64,000 bases of DNA from Azospira restricta (GCF_016858125.1 NZ_CP064781.1:1621501-1685500), one strand, 5' to 3'; positions 9,416 through 18,394 are shown, counted from the first letter of the stretch. The notes: a model not told the origin generated them from the letters alone. Translations and numbers: made by a program.

Positions 9416-10237
9416 ATGCCCCGTTTTTGCGCCAACCTCGGCTTCCTGTTCACGGAAGTCCCTTTCCTCGACCGTTTCGAGCGTGCCGCCCGCGCCGGCT
9501 TCACCGGCGTCGAGTACATGTCGCCGTACGACTACCCGGCCGCCGAACTGGCCCGGCGACTGCGCGACAACGGGCTGCAGCAGGTGCTCTTCAATCTGCC
9601 GTCCGGCGACTGGGCGACGGGCGAGCGCGGGTTGGCGGCCTTGCCCGGTCGTGAGGCCGAGTTCCGCGACGGCGTCGAGCGGGCCATCGACTATGCCTGC
9701 GAACTCGGCTGCACGCAGGTGAACGCGCTCGCCGGCGTTCCGCGGCCGGGGCTGCGCCCGCAGGAAATCCGCCTGACCCTGCTCGGCAACCTGCGCCACG
9801 CCGCGTCGCGCCTGGCGGAGGCCGGCATCCGCCTGCTCGTCGAGCCGATCAACAGCCGCATCGACATGCCGGGTTTCTGCATCGACACGCCGAAGAAGGC
9901 GCTGTCGCTGATCGAGTCGGTCGCCGAACCGAACCTGTGGCTGCAGTACGACGTCTATCACGCGCAGATCATGGAGGGGAATCTGGCGCGGACGCTCGAG
10001 GCCAACCTCGAGCGCATCGCGCACATCCAGGTCGCCGACGTGCCGGGGCGGCACGAGCCGGGCAGCGGCGAGATCAACTACCCCTACCTGTTCGCGCTGC
10101 TCGACCGCCTCGGCTACGCCGGCTGGGTCGGCTGCGAGTACCGGCCGCAGGCCGGCAGCGAGGCCGGCCTGGGCTGGCTGAAGGGCGTGGCGCCGGCGCC
10201 GGCGATGCCGCGCGCGGAGGCGCTGGCTGCCGGCTGA
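9416..10237 (+). CDS. hyi: Hydroxypyruvate isomerase
   Basis: 273 residues of the xylose-isomerase-like TIM-barrel family. It interconverts hydroxypyruvate and tartronate semialdehyde in glyoxylate metabolism. The two metal-binding/catalytic glutamates are E143 (LLVEPINSRIDMPGF) and E241 (GCEYRP), at the positions expected for Hyi. MPRFCANLGFLF is a typical start, with GGAGGG upstream of the ATG. It is convergent with the hemerythrin gene, and the glycolate oxidase genes begin 1.5 kb downstream, which supports a role in glycolate/glyoxylate use. Confidence 0.92.
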   Translation: MPRFCANLGFLFTEVPFLDRFERAARAGFTGVEYMSPYDYPAAELARRLRDNGLQQVLFNLPSGDWATGERGLAALPGREAEFRDGVERAIDYACELGCTQVNALAGVPRPGLRPQEIRLTLLGNLRHAASRLAEAGIRLLVEPINSRIDMPGFCIDTPKKALSLIESVAEPNLWLQYDVYHAQIMEGNLARTLEANLERIAHIQVADVPGRHEPGSGEINYPYLFALLDRLGYAGWVGCEYRPQAGSEAGLGWLKGVAPAPAMPRAEALAAG

Positions 10238-10241
10238 GCGG

Positions 10242-10727
10242 CTACCAGAACTTCCACCACCATTTCTTCTTCTTCATCGTCGCATCCACTTCCTGGCTCC
10301 AGCTCGCGTACTGCTGCAGTCCGGCCTTCTGGAAGTGGCTGCCGAAGCGCTTGTCGCTGTCGTTGATGTGCTGCGTCAGCCAGGTCTTCAGGAAGTGCAG
10401 CAGCTCGAAGGTGATCGTCGCGTTCTCCTTGTCGAGCTTGTCCTGCAGCGTGACCACCTGGGCGATCAGTTCCTCGTGCTGCGCCTTGTGGATCTCGAAG
10501 CCGGGGTAGTGGGTCAGGCGCATCAGGCTTTCCTCGAGCAGGAAATGCGTGCGCGTATACTCGGCGAGGCGGTCGAGGATCTCGCGCGAGGTCGCCTTGC
10601 CGCGGTGCCCGCGGATCGCTTCGTGCAGCTGGTTGAGCAGGTCGACGAGGACGCGGTGCTGCTCGTCGATCTCCTGGATGTTGATGCTGAACTCGTCCGA
10701 CCAGTGGAAAAGGTCTGTCGTGGCCAT
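10242..10727 (-). CDS. Bacteriohemerythrin with basic/aromatic C-terminal tail
   Basis: 161 residues. The bacteriohemerythrin pattern of iron ligands is complete: H24 in IDEQHRVLVDLLNQLHEAI, HFLLEES, HKAQHEEL and WLTQHINDSDKRF. This family binds O2 at a di-iron site and can deliver it to oxidases or act as a sensor in low-oxygen bacteria. The last residues are KKKKWWWKFW, an unusual tail that might touch the membrane. ATG at 10727 is chosen; the open frame continues upstream without a family match. A perfect FNR/ANR consensus box lies 68 nt upstream of the start. Confidence 0.93.
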   Translation of the reverse strand: MATTDLFHWSDEFSINIQEIDEQHRVLVDLLNQLHEAIRGHRGKATSREILDRLAEYTRTHFLLEESLMRLTHYPGFEIHKAQHEELIAQVVTLQDKLDKENATITFELLHFLKTWLTQHINDSDKRFGSHFQKAGLQQYASWSQEVDATMKKKKWWWKFW

Positions 10728-10760
10728 GCTGGAACGCTCCCTGTCTGCTATTGCTGTTAT

Positions 10761-10808
10761 GCTCGGCAGGTTACGATCTTGCGCAAAGTCGATTTTGATG
10801 TGGATCAA
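10761..10808 (-). promoter_or_regulatory. FNR/ANR-dependent promoter of bacteriohemerythrin
   Basis: TTGAT-GTGG-ATCAA at 10795-10808 matches the FNR/ANR consensus TTGAT-N4-ATCAA at all ten defined positions. On the minus strand a -10-like TAACCT occupies 10773-10768, giving a start near 10761 and a box centre at about -40.5, consistent with class II activation. The 5' leader would be about 33 nt. The site could in principle also affect the divergent GntR gene, but it is farther from that start. Confidence 0.7.
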
Positions 10809-10933
10809 GAGTTGCTGACCACCGGCTGCCGCTGCCGTGCACCTTGCTGTTTGCAGTAAATGCTGCAGTAAATGCACTTGATACTTCACCGCAGCTTCAC
10901 ATCGGGGAATCGTCGGCGTATGATTTCCATATA

Positions 10934-10944
10934 TTGTCTGACAA
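10934..10944 (+). promoter_or_regulatory. GntR/FadR-type operator upstream of the glc regulator
   Basis: TTGTC-T-GACAA is a perfect 5-1-5 inverted repeat lying 4 nt before the regulator's ATG (10949). TTGT-N3-ACAA dyads are the usual target of FadR-subfamily GntR repressors, so this is a likely autoregulatory site. Confidence 0.6.
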
Positions 10945-10948
10945 CCTG

Positions 10949-11692
10949 ATGTATATGCCACTCGAGACCCTCAGCCGCATTCACCGACCGCCGCGCCTCA
11001 GCGAGGAAGTGTCGGCGGAACTCGAAGCCCGCATCCAGCGCGGCGACTATGCCCCCGGTGCGCAGTTGCCGACCGAGAAGGTGCTCGCGGAAACCTTCGG
11101 CGTCAGCCGTGCGGTGGTCCGCGAGGCGATCGCGCGGCTCAAGGCCGACGGCCTGATCGAGACCCGCCAGGGCTCGGGCGCCTTCGTCGCGGCGAACCCG
11201 AAGAGTCTCAATTTCCGCCTCGCCCCGGGCGGCGAGGAAGGCCTGCTGCACATCTTCGAGCTGCGCACGCTGATCGAAGCCACCGTCGCCGAGCTGGCTG
11301 CCCGCCGGCGCAACGACGACGACCTCGCCGCGATGCGCGATGCGCTGCGCCGCATGGACGAGGCGCTCACCAGCGAAATCGACGGCTCCGAGGCCGACGA
11401 CGATTTCCACCTGGCGATCGCCGCCGCCACGCACAATCAGTACGTGTTGCGCCTGGCCGAGTTCCTCGGCCGCCAGTTCTCCGAATCGCGGCGCGTGGCC
11501 TGGGTCGACCATCCGCGCGGCATGGAGTCGCCGCGCGAGGCGCAGCGCGAGCACTACGTGCTGCTCGACGCGATCGCCGCCGGCAACCCCGTCGCCGCGC
11601 GCAACGCGGCGCACGTCCATCTGCGCGGGGCCGCCGAGCGCGTCGGCATCGCGCTGCCGGCCGACCTCGGCGGCAACGCCGCCGGCAAGTAA
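10949..11692 (+). CDS. FadR-subfamily GntR transcriptional regulator (GlcC/LldR-like)
   Basis: About 247 residues. The winged helix-turn-helix is near the N-terminus (LPTEKVLAETFGVSRAVVREAIARLKADGLIETRQGSGAF, split here only by my reading), followed by an FCD ligand-binding domain with an FHLAIAAATHN metal-ligand region and a final HLRGA. It lies directly upstream of glcDEF in the same direction and is probably the glycolate- or lactate-responsive regulator. ATG at 10949 and ATG at 10955 are both possible; the longer frame from 10844 would run through the operator and lacks family resemblance. Confidence 0.85.
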   Translation: MYMPLETLSRIHRPPRLSEEVSAELEARIQRGDYAPGAQLPTEKVLAETFGVSRAVVREAIARLKADGLIETRQGSGAFVAANPKSLNFRLAPGGEEGLLHIFELRTLIEATVAELAARRRNDDDLAAMRDALRRMDEALTSEIDGSEADDDFHLAIAAATHNQYVLRLAEFLGRQFSESRRVAWVDHPRGMESPREAQREHYVLLDAIAAGNPVAARNAAHVHLRGAAERVGIALPADLGGNAAGK

Positions 11693-11729
11693 CCCGCAAG
11701 CCCCCGCAACCCTACCCGGGAGTCCGCTC

Positions 11730-13214
11730 ATGGCCTTTGCCAACGACGTCCGCTTTACCGTGGACAAGCGCGCCATCGTCGCCCGCCTGCAGGCGGTGCT
11801 GCCTGCAGACGCGCTGCTCGTCGACGAGGAGGATCTGCGCCCCTACGAGTGCGACGGCCTCACCGCCTACCGCGCGCTGCCGCTGGTGGTGGTGCTGCCG
11901 CAGACCGAGGCACAGGTGCAGGCAGTGCTGCGCGCCTGCCACGAGCTGAAGGTGCCGGTGGTGCCGCGCGGCGCCGCGACCGGCCTCTCCGGCGGCGCGA
12001 TGCCGCACGAGGACGGCGTCGTGCTGTCGCTGGCGCGCTTCAAGAAGATCCTGCGCATCGACCCGCTCTCGCGCACGGCGCTGGTGCAGCCGGGCGTGCG
12101 CAACCTCGCGGTGTCGGAGGCGGCGGCGCCGTACGGCCTCTACTACGCGCCCGACCCGTCGTCGCAGATCGCGTGCACGATCGGCGGCAACGTCGCCGAA
12201 AACTCGGGCGGCGTGCACTGCCTGAAGTACGGGCTGACCGTGCACAACGTGCTCAAGGTGCGCGGCTTCACGATCGAGGGCGAGGCCGTCGAGTTCGGCG
12301 CCGACGCGCTCGACGCGCCCGGCCTCGACCTGCTGGCGCTGATCAACGGTTCCGAGGGCCTGCTCGCGGTGACCACCGAAGTGACCGTCAAGCTGACGCC
12401 GAAGCCGGAGCTGGCGCAGGTCGTGCTGGCCTACTTCGACGACGTGCAGAAGGCCGGCAACGCGGTCGCCGACGTGATCGCCGCCGGCATCATCCCGGGC
12501 GGGCTGGAGATGATGGACAAGGCGGCGACGCATGCCGTCGAGCCCTACGTCAAGGCCGGCTACGACCTCGACGCCGAGGCCGTGCTGCTGTGCGAATCGG
12601 ACGGCACGCCGGCCGAGGTCGCCGAGGAGATCGAACGCATGAAGGCGGTGCTCGAAAAGAGCGGCGCCACCTCGCTCGTCGTCTCGCAGAGCGAGGCCGA
12701 GCGGCTGCGCTTCTGGGCCGGCCGCAAGGCGGCCTTCCCGGCGGTCGGCCGCATCACGCCCGACTACCTGTGCATGGACGGCACCATTCCGCGGAAGCGC
12801 CTGGCCGAGATGCTGGAGGCGATCGGCGACCTGTCGGTGAAGTACGGGCTGCGCTGCGCCAACGTCTTCCACGCCGGCGACGGCAACCTGCACCCGCTGA
12901 TCATGTACGACGCCAACCAGCCGGGCGAGATCGAGCGCGCCACCGCCTTCGGCGCCGAGATTCTCGAGCTGTCGGTCGCCCTCGGCGGCACCATCACCGG
13001 CGAGCACGGCGTCGGCGTCGAGAAGATCGACGTCATGGCGGCGCAGTTCACGCCGGCCGAGATCTCCGCCTTCCACCGGCTGAAGGCCGCCTTCGACGAG
13101 AGGGGCCTGCTCAACCCGGGCAAGGGCATCCCGACGCTGGCCCGCTGCCGCGAATACACCCTGACGCGCGCCCAGACGCATGCTGCGGCCGCAACGACCC
13201 CGCCGAGGTTCTGA
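11730..13214 (+). CDS. glcD: Glycolate oxidase subunit GlcD (FAD-linked)
   Basis: 494 residues, near the 499 of E. coli GlcD. The PCMH-type FAD domain has VPRGAATGLSGGAMP and SSQIACTIGGNVAENSGGVHCLKYG; the C-terminal cap carries NVFHAGDGNLHPLI and GEHGVGVEKI. It is the flavin catalytic subunit of the membrane-associated glycolate oxidase that makes glyoxylate and passes electrons to GlcE/GlcF and quinone. It starts at ATG 11730, 37 nt after the GntR regulator, and its TGA overlaps the glcE start by 1 nt. Confidence 0.95.
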   Translation: MAFANDVRFTVDKRAIVARLQAVLPADALLVDEEDLRPYECDGLTAYRALPLVVVLPQTEAQVQAVLRACHELKVPVVPRGAATGLSGGAMPHEDGVVLSLARFKKILRIDPLSRTALVQPGVRNLAVSEAAAPYGLYYAPDPSSQIACTIGGNVAENSGGVHCLKYGLTVHNVLKVRGFTIEGEAVEFGADALDAPGLDLLALINGSEGLLAVTTEVTVKLTPKPELAQVVLAYFDDVQKAGNAVADVIAAGIIPGGLEMMDKAATHAVEPYVKAGYDLDAEAVLLCESDGTPAEVAEEIERMKAVLEKSGATSLVVSQSEAERLRFWAGRKAAFPAVGRITPDYLCMDGTIPRKRLAEMLEAIGDLSVKYGLRCANVFHAGDGNLHPLIMYDANQPGEIERATAFGAEILELSVALGGTITGEHGVGVEKIDVMAAQFTPAEISAFHRLKAAFDERGLLNPGKGIPTLARCREYTLTRAQTHAAAATTPPRF

Positions 13215-14278
13215 TGGATACCGTGCTCAAGGAATGGATCGGACGCGTGCACGACGCCGTCGAGACGCAGCAGCCGCTGCGCATCCGCGGCGGCGGCAGC
13301 AAGGATTTCTACGGCGGCACGCCGGCCGGCGAGGTGCTCGACACCGCCGCCTACCGCGGCATCGTCGTCTACGAACCGACCGAGCTGGTAGTCGTCGCCC
13401 GCGCCGGCACGCCGCTCGCCGAGCTGGAAGCGGCGCTCGCCGAGAAGGGGCAGTGCCTGCCCTTCGAGCCGCCGCACTTCGGCGCCGCGACCGTCGGCGG
13501 CATGGTCGCCGCCGGTCTTTCCGGCCCGCGCCGCGCGGCGGTCGGTGCCGTGCGCGACTACGTACTCGGCGTCAAGCTGATCGACGGCAAGGGCGAACTG
13601 CTCTCCTTCGGCGGCCAGGTGATGAAGAACGTCGCCGGCTACGACGTGCCGCGCCTGATCGCCGGCAGCCTCGGCACCCTCGGCCTGATCGCCGAGGTGG
13701 CGCTGAAGGTGCTGCCGCTGCCGGTCGCCGAGCGCAGCCTGCGCTTTGCGCTGGACGAGGCCGAGGCGCTCCGCAAGCTCAACGAATGGGGCGGCCAGCC
13801 GCTGCCGATCGCCGCCTCGGCCTGGCACGACGGCGTGTTGACGCTGCGCCTCGCCGGCGCGCATGCCGCCGTCGACGCCGCGCAGGCGATGCTCGGCGGC
13901 GAGGTCGTCGCCGACGCGGCGGCGTTCTGGGCGAGCCTGCGCGAGCAGACGCACGCCTTCTTCGCCGGCGGCGAGCCGCTGTGGCGCCTGTCGGTGGCCT
14001 CGGTGGCGCAGCCGCTCGGCATCCCCGGCCCGACGCTGATCGAATGGGGCGGCGCGCAACGCTGGCTGCGCGGCGACCAGGGCGCCGAACAGCTGCGCTC
14101 GGCGGCCGCCAGCGCCGGCGGCCATGCCGCGCTGTTCCGCGGCGGCGATGCGATCAAGGCCTCCGCCGGCGTCTTCCAGCCGCTGTCGCCGGCGCTCTTG
14201 AAGATCCACCGCAACCTGAAGCAGGCCTTCGATCCGCACGGCGTCTTCAACCGCGGCCGCCTGTACCCCGATTTCTAA
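13214..14278 (+). CDS. glcE: Glycolate oxidase subunit GlcE (FAD-binding)
   Basis: 354 residues, a single FAD_binding_4 module: RIRGGGSKDFYG, FEPPHFGAATVGGMVAAGLSGPRR and DYVLGVKLIDGKGELLSFGGQVMKNVAGYD are the family blocks. It is the second flavin subunit of the GlcDEF complex. Its ATG overlaps the glcD stop (TGATG), indicating translational coupling, and glcF follows after 13 nt. The length matches the 350-residue E. coli protein. Confidence 0.95.
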   Translation: MDTVLKEWIGRVHDAVETQQPLRIRGGGSKDFYGGTPAGEVLDTAAYRGIVVYEPTELVVVARAGTPLAELEAALAEKGQCLPFEPPHFGAATVGGMVAAGLSGPRRAAVGAVRDYVLGVKLIDGKGELLSFGGQVMKNVAGYDVPRLIAGSLGTLGLIAEVALKVLPLPVAERSLRFALDEAEALRKLNEWGGQPLPIAASAWHDGVLTLRLAGAHAAVDAAQAMLGGEVVADAAAFWASLREQTHAFFAGGEPLWRLSVASVAQPLGIPGPTLIEWGGAQRWLRGDQGAEQLRSAAASAGGHAALFRGGDAIKASAGVFQPLSPALLKIHRNLKQAFDPHGVFNRGRLYPDF

Positions 14279-14291
14279 GAAGCCCACGACC

Positions 14292-15524
14292 ATGCAAACG
14301 AATCTGATCGATTCCTTCAAGGACACGCCGGAAGGCCGCGAGGCCGATGCCATCCTGCGCACCTGCGTGCATTGCGGCTTCTGCACCGCCACCTGCCCGA
14401 CCTACCAGCTGCTCGGCGACGAACTGGACGGGCCGCGCGGCCGCATCTACCTGATCAAGCAGATGCTCGAGGGCCAGCCGGTCACCGAAAAGACGCAGCT
14501 GCACCTCGACCGCTGCCTGACCTGCCGTTCGTGCGAGACGACCTGCCCGTCCGGGGTCAAGTACCACCGCCTGCTCGACATCGGGCGCGCCTTCCTCAAC
14601 CGCCGCGTCGACCGGTCGCTCGGCCAGAAGCTGGTGCGCGGCGTGCTCAAGGAGGCGCTGCCGCGGCCGTGGATCTTCCGCCCAGCGGTCGCCGCCGGCC
14701 AGCTGCTGCGCCCGCTGCTGCCGCAGGCGCTGGCCGACAAGGTGCCGGCCGCCGCCGCCGGCCAGTCGCGCGGCTGGCCCGCTTCGAACCATCCGCGCCG
14801 CATGCTGGCGCTTGCCGGCTGCGTGCAGCCGGGGCTGGCGCCGAACACCAACGCCGCCACCGCGCGCCTGCTCGACAGGCTCGGCATCACGCTGTTCGAG
14901 GCCCCGGAGGCGGGCTGCTGCGGTGCGCTGCGCTTCCACCTCGATGCGCAGGAGGCGGCGCTCGCCGACATGCGCCGCAACATCGACGCCTGGTGGCCGC
15001 ACGTCGAGCAGGGCGTCGAGGCGATCGTCATGACCGCCTCCGGCTGCGGTGCGCACGTCAAGGAATACGGGCTGCTGCTGGCGCAGGATCCGGCCTACGC
15101 CGAGAAGGCAGCGCGCATCTCGGCGCTGACCAGGGATGTCTCGGAGATCGTCGTCGCCGAGGCGGCGCGGCTGAAGCCGCTGCTCGCGGCGAAGGCGCAG
15201 GCGCCGTTGAAGCTCGCCTTCCATTCGCCATGCACGCTGCAGCACGGGCAGAAGATCAAGGGCGTGGTCGAGGAGCTGCTCGCCGCTGCCGGCTGCGAGC
15301 TGACGCCGGTGGCTGATTCCCACCTCTGCTGCGGCTCCGCCGGCACCTACTCGATCCTGCAGCCGGCGCTGTCGAAGCAGCTGCGCGACAACAAGCTGGC
15401 TGCGCTGTCGGCCGGCGCCCCGAAGCTGATCGTTACTGCTAACATTGGCTGCCAGACCCATCTGCAGAGCGGCAGCGCAACGCCCGTCCGGCACTGGGTG
15501 GAGATCATCGAAGAACGCATCTAG
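14292..15524 (+). CDS. glcF: Glycolate oxidase iron-sulfur subunit GlcF
   Basis: 410 residues. Two [4Fe-4S] ferredoxin motifs are visible, C25-C28-C31-C35 (CVHCGFCTATCP) and C75-C78-C81-C85 (CLTCRSCETTCP), followed by two cysteine-rich CCG domains (AGCCGALRFH near 215; HLCCGSAGTYS near 345). It carries electrons from GlcD/GlcE to the quinone pool. Same strand and close spacing to glcE make glcDEF one operon; an HDOD gene follows only 8 nt after the stop. Confidence 0.95.
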   Translation: MQTNLIDSFKDTPEGREADAILRTCVHCGFCTATCPTYQLLGDELDGPRGRIYLIKQMLEGQPVTEKTQLHLDRCLTCRSCETTCPSGVKYHRLLDIGRAFLNRRVDRSLGQKLVRGVLKEALPRPWIFRPAVAAGQLLRPLLPQALADKVPAAAAGQSRGWPASNHPRRMLALAGCVQPGLAPNTNAATARLLDRLGITLFEAPEAGCCGALRFHLDAQEAALADMRRNIDAWWPHVEQGVEAIVMTASGCGAHVKEYGLLLAQDPAYAEKAARISALTRDVSEIVVAEAARLKPLLAAKAQAPLKLAFHSPCTLQHGQKIKGVVEELLAAAGCELTPVADSHLCCGSAGTYSILQPALSKQLRDNKLAALSAGAPKLIVTANIGCQTHLQSGSATPVRHWVEIIEERI

Positions 15525-15532
15525 GGGATACG

Positions 15533-16411
15533 ATGGCCATCGACCAGGCCTTGCTCGCGACGCTTTCCGATGACGAGAGCAAGAGCGTCAGGCGCCTCGT
15601 CGAAAAGGGCATCAAGCTGCCGCCGCAGCCGCACGTGCTGGAGGAGCTGCGGCACCTGCTGAGCCGCGGCGTCACCGACCTGCGCGTCATCGCGCGCAGC
15701 ATCAGCCAGGATGCCGGCATCGTCGCCGCGCTGTTCCGCGTCGTGCAGAGCGCCGCCTACCGGCGCATGCAGCCGTTCGCGTCGGTCGAGGAGATCCTGC
15801 AGGCGATCGGCACCCGCCAGACCTTCAATATCGTGCAGGCGGTGACGCTCGCCACCGCCATCGGCGCCAGGCACAACGCCAAGGCCTTCGAGGCCTTCTG
15901 GGCGCGTTCGCGCGCGGTCGGCCAGATCGCGATGCTGATCGCCGAGGATCGCGTCTCGGTGTGCAATGTCTTTCCCGACCAGGCCTACCTCGCCGGCATC
16001 TTCCACGACTGCGGCGTGCCGGTGCTGATGCAGCGCTTCTCCACCTACTGCAAGGCGATGCACGCCGACGAGCAGGGCGCCTGGCTCGACCTCGCCGAGG
16101 AGGACCGGCGTTTCAACGCCGACCACTGCGTCGTCGGCTACCTGGTCGGCAAGCACTGGAAGCTGCCGGACTTCATCTGCGACGCGATCCGCTTCCATCA
16201 TCACATGGGCAGCCTCGGCAACCATGCGGCGCGGACCATGGTCGCCATCCTGCAGCTGGCGATCCAGCTCTACTACCAGGACATGCACATCGACAACCCG
16301 GAGTGGGCAGGCGCGCGCGAGGCGGTCGCCGAGGAGCTGGGCCTGCATGCCGATGCGCTGCCCGAATTCATGGACGAGATACTCGACCGCTACCACAGCG
16401 AGGAGCACTGA
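15533..16411 (+). CDS. HDOD domain-containing protein
   Basis: 292 residues. The HDOD fold is recognisable from KLPPQPHVLEELRHLL, the DAGIVAALFRVVQSAAYRR helix, IGTRQTFNIVQAV, and a later GIFHDCGVPVLMQRF with VGYLVGKHWKLPDFICDAIRFHHHMG. HDOD proteins resemble HD phosphohydrolases but usually lack full metal ligands and act as signalling scaffolds. Here FHDCG keeps an HD pair. It lies 8 nt after glcF and 4 nt before an acyl-CoA synthetase gene, so it is probably part of that long transcript. Its partner is unknown. Confidence 0.88.
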   Translation: MAIDQALLATLSDDESKSVRRLVEKGIKLPPQPHVLEELRHLLSRGVTDLRVIARSISQDAGIVAALFRVVQSAAYRRMQPFASVEEILQAIGTRQTFNIVQAVTLATAIGARHNAKAFEAFWARSRAVGQIAMLIAEDRVSVCNVFPDQAYLAGIFHDCGVPVLMQRFSTYCKAMHADEQGAWLDLAEEDRRFNADHCVVGYLVGKHWKLPDFICDAIRFHHHMGSLGNHAARTMVAILQLAIQLYYQDMHIDNPEWAGAREAVAEELGLHADALPEFMDEILDRYHSEEH

Positions 16412-16415
16412 CCCC

Positions 16416-18098
16416 ATGGTGATGCATCTCGACGCCGGCGCCGGCGGCTATGCCGGCATCCGCGACAGCTTCCGCTGGGAAGTTCCCGCCCGCTACAACA
16501 TCGGCGTCGACATCTGCGGCCGCTGGGCCGCCGACCGCACGCGCTTCGCGCTCTATTACGAGGACGACGCCGGCCACACCTCGGCGTGGACCTTCTGGGA
16601 CATCCAGCGCGCGGCGAACCGCCTCTCCAACGTGCTCGGCGCGCTCGGCACGCTGGCCGGCGACCGCGTCGCGATCATGATGCCGCAGCGCCCGCACACC
16701 GGCATCGCGCACGTCGCGACCTACCAGATGGGGGCGGTGGCGCTGCCGCTGTCGCATCTGTTCGGGCCGGATGCGCTCGAATACCGGCTGGCCGACGCTG
16801 GCGCGCACGTCGCCATCGTCGACGAGACGACGCTGCCGAAGCTGCTGGAGATCCGCGACCGGTTGCCCGAGCTGAAGCACCTGATCGGCGTCGACATCGA
16901 CCCGGCGCTGGCCGCGGCGCACGGCGTCCGGGACTGGAACGCGGTGCTCGAACACGCCTCGCCGCGCTACGCGCCGGTCGACACCGCCGCCGACGACCCG
17001 GCGATGATCATCTACACCAGCGGCACCACCGGCAACCCGAAGGGCGCGCTGATGGCGCACCGCACGCTGATCGGCAACCTCTCCGGCTTCGTCTGTTCGC
17101 ACGATTTCTTCCCGCAGCCGGGCGACCTGTTCTGGTCGCCGGCCGACTGGGCGTGGACCGGCGGCCTGTTCGACGTGCTGCTGCCGGTGTGGCGCTTCGG
17201 CCAGCCGCTCTTGGCCTACAAGGGGCGCTTCGACGCCGAGAAGGCGTTCTATCTGCTCGAGAAGTACGGCGTCAGGAACACCTTCCTCTTCCCCACCGCG
17301 CTGAAGATGATGATGAAGGCGGTGCCCGAGCCGAAGGCGCGCTACGACCTCGACCTGCGCACGATCATGAGCGCCGGCGAGCCGGTCGGCGAGGCGGTCT
17401 TCCACTGGGCGCGGGACAAGCTCGGCGTCACCATCAACGAGATGTTCGGCCAGACCGAGATGAACTACGTCGTCGGCAACTGCGCCGCCGCCTGGGCCGC
17501 GCGGCCGGGAGCGATGGGCCGCGCCTATCCCGGGCACCGCGTCGGCATCGTCGACGAACTCGGCAACGAGCTGCCGCCGGGCGAGACCGGCGAGGTCGCC
17601 GTGCACCGCGTCTGCAACGGCCAGCCCGACCCGGTGATCCTGCTCGAATACTGGAAGAAGCCGGAAGCGACCGCCGACAAGTCCATCGGCGACGGCTGGG
17701 GGCGCACCGGCGATCTGGCGCGCCTCGACGAGGACGGCTACTTCTGGTACCAGGGCCGCGCCGACGACGTGTTCAAGAGCGGCGGCTACCGCATCGGTCC
17801 GTCCGAGATCGAGAACTGCCTGCTGAAGCACGCGGCGGTCGCCAACGCGGCGGTGATCGGCGTACCGGACGAGACGCGCGGCACCGTCGTCAAGGCCTTC
17901 GTCGTGCTGCAGCCGGGCGTCGCCGGCGGCGCGGCGCTGGTCGAGGAACTGCAGGCGCACGTGCGGAAGACGCTGGCGCCGTACGAGACGCCGAAGCTGG
18001 TCGAGTTCGTCGAGGCGCTGCCGATGACGACGACCGGCAAGATCCAGCGGCGCGTGCTGCGCCAGCGCGAAAACGAGAAAACGGGGGAACCATCATGA
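16416..18098 (+). CDS. AMP-forming acyl-CoA synthetase (acetyl/medium-chain AcsA-like)
   Basis: 560 residues of the ANL superfamily. The ATP-binding loop YTSGTTGNPKG is near residue 200, the adenylate motif is NEMFGQTEMNYV, the hinge is GRTGDLARLDEDGYFWYQGR, and the C-terminal catalytic lysine lies in TTTGKIQRRVLR. It activates a carboxylic acid to its acyl-CoA through an acyl-AMP. MFGQTEMN with WKKPEATADKSIGDGW fits the medium-chain/acetyl branch; the acid is not predictable. ATG at 16416 is 4 nt after the HDOD stop; ATG at 16422 is an alternative. Confidence 0.9.
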   Translation: MVMHLDAGAGGYAGIRDSFRWEVPARYNIGVDICGRWAADRTRFALYYEDDAGHTSAWTFWDIQRAANRLSNVLGALGTLAGDRVAIMMPQRPHTGIAHVATYQMGAVALPLSHLFGPDALEYRLADAGAHVAIVDETTLPKLLEIRDRLPELKHLIGVDIDPALAAAHGVRDWNAVLEHASPRYAPVDTAADDPAMIIYTSGTTGNPKGALMAHRTLIGNLSGFVCSHDFFPQPGDLFWSPADWAWTGGLFDVLLPVWRFGQPLLAYKGRFDAEKAFYLLEKYGVRNTFLFPTALKMMMKAVPEPKARYDLDLRTIMSAGEPVGEAVFHWARDKLGVTINEMFGQTEMNYVVGNCAAAWAARPGAMGRAYPGHRVGIVDELGNELPPGETGEVAVHRVCNGQPDPVILLEYWKKPEATADKSIGDGWGRTGDLARLDEDGYFWYQGRADDVFKSGGYRIGPSEIENCLLKHAAVANAAVIGVPDETRGTVVKAFVVLQPGVAGGAALVEELQAHVRKTLAPYETPKLVEFVEALPMTTTGKIQRRVLRQRENEKTGEPS

Positions 18099-18394
18099 AC
18101 ATCAGCGATAACACCGACCGCCCGGGCGCCGACCGGCGGACGAACGCCAGGTTGCGCGGCCTGTTCGACACCGCGTACACGATGATCGAGCCGTTCTTCG
18201 ATCCCGACCAGGGCTGGGCCGGGCATTCGCTCGAGCACCTCGCCTTCCGCGTGCTGCGCGAGAATTTCCCCGACCTCTCCGGCGAGGAAGTGCACACCAT
18301 CGTCGTCGCCGCGCACCGCGTCTATATCGAGCACAACCCGGGGCGCAGCGCGCATCTGCGCCGCCCGGAAGAAATCCGGCCGCCCGCCCCTTGA
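18095..18394 (+). CDS. Conserved hypothetical small protein coupled to acyl-CoA synthetase
   Basis: 99 residues, no recognised domain. It is soluble and mostly helical, with GHSLEHLAFRVLRENFPDLSGEEVHTIVVAAHRVY in the middle. The ATG overlaps the acyl-CoA synthetase stop by 4 nt (ATGA), so it is translationally coupled to that gene and probably works with it or in the same condition. Confidence 0.75.
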   Translation: MNISDNTDRPGADRRTNARLRGLFDTAYTMIEPFFDPDQGWAGHSLEHLAFRVLRENFPDLSGEEVHTIVVAAHRVYIEHNPGRSAHLRRPEEIRPPAP

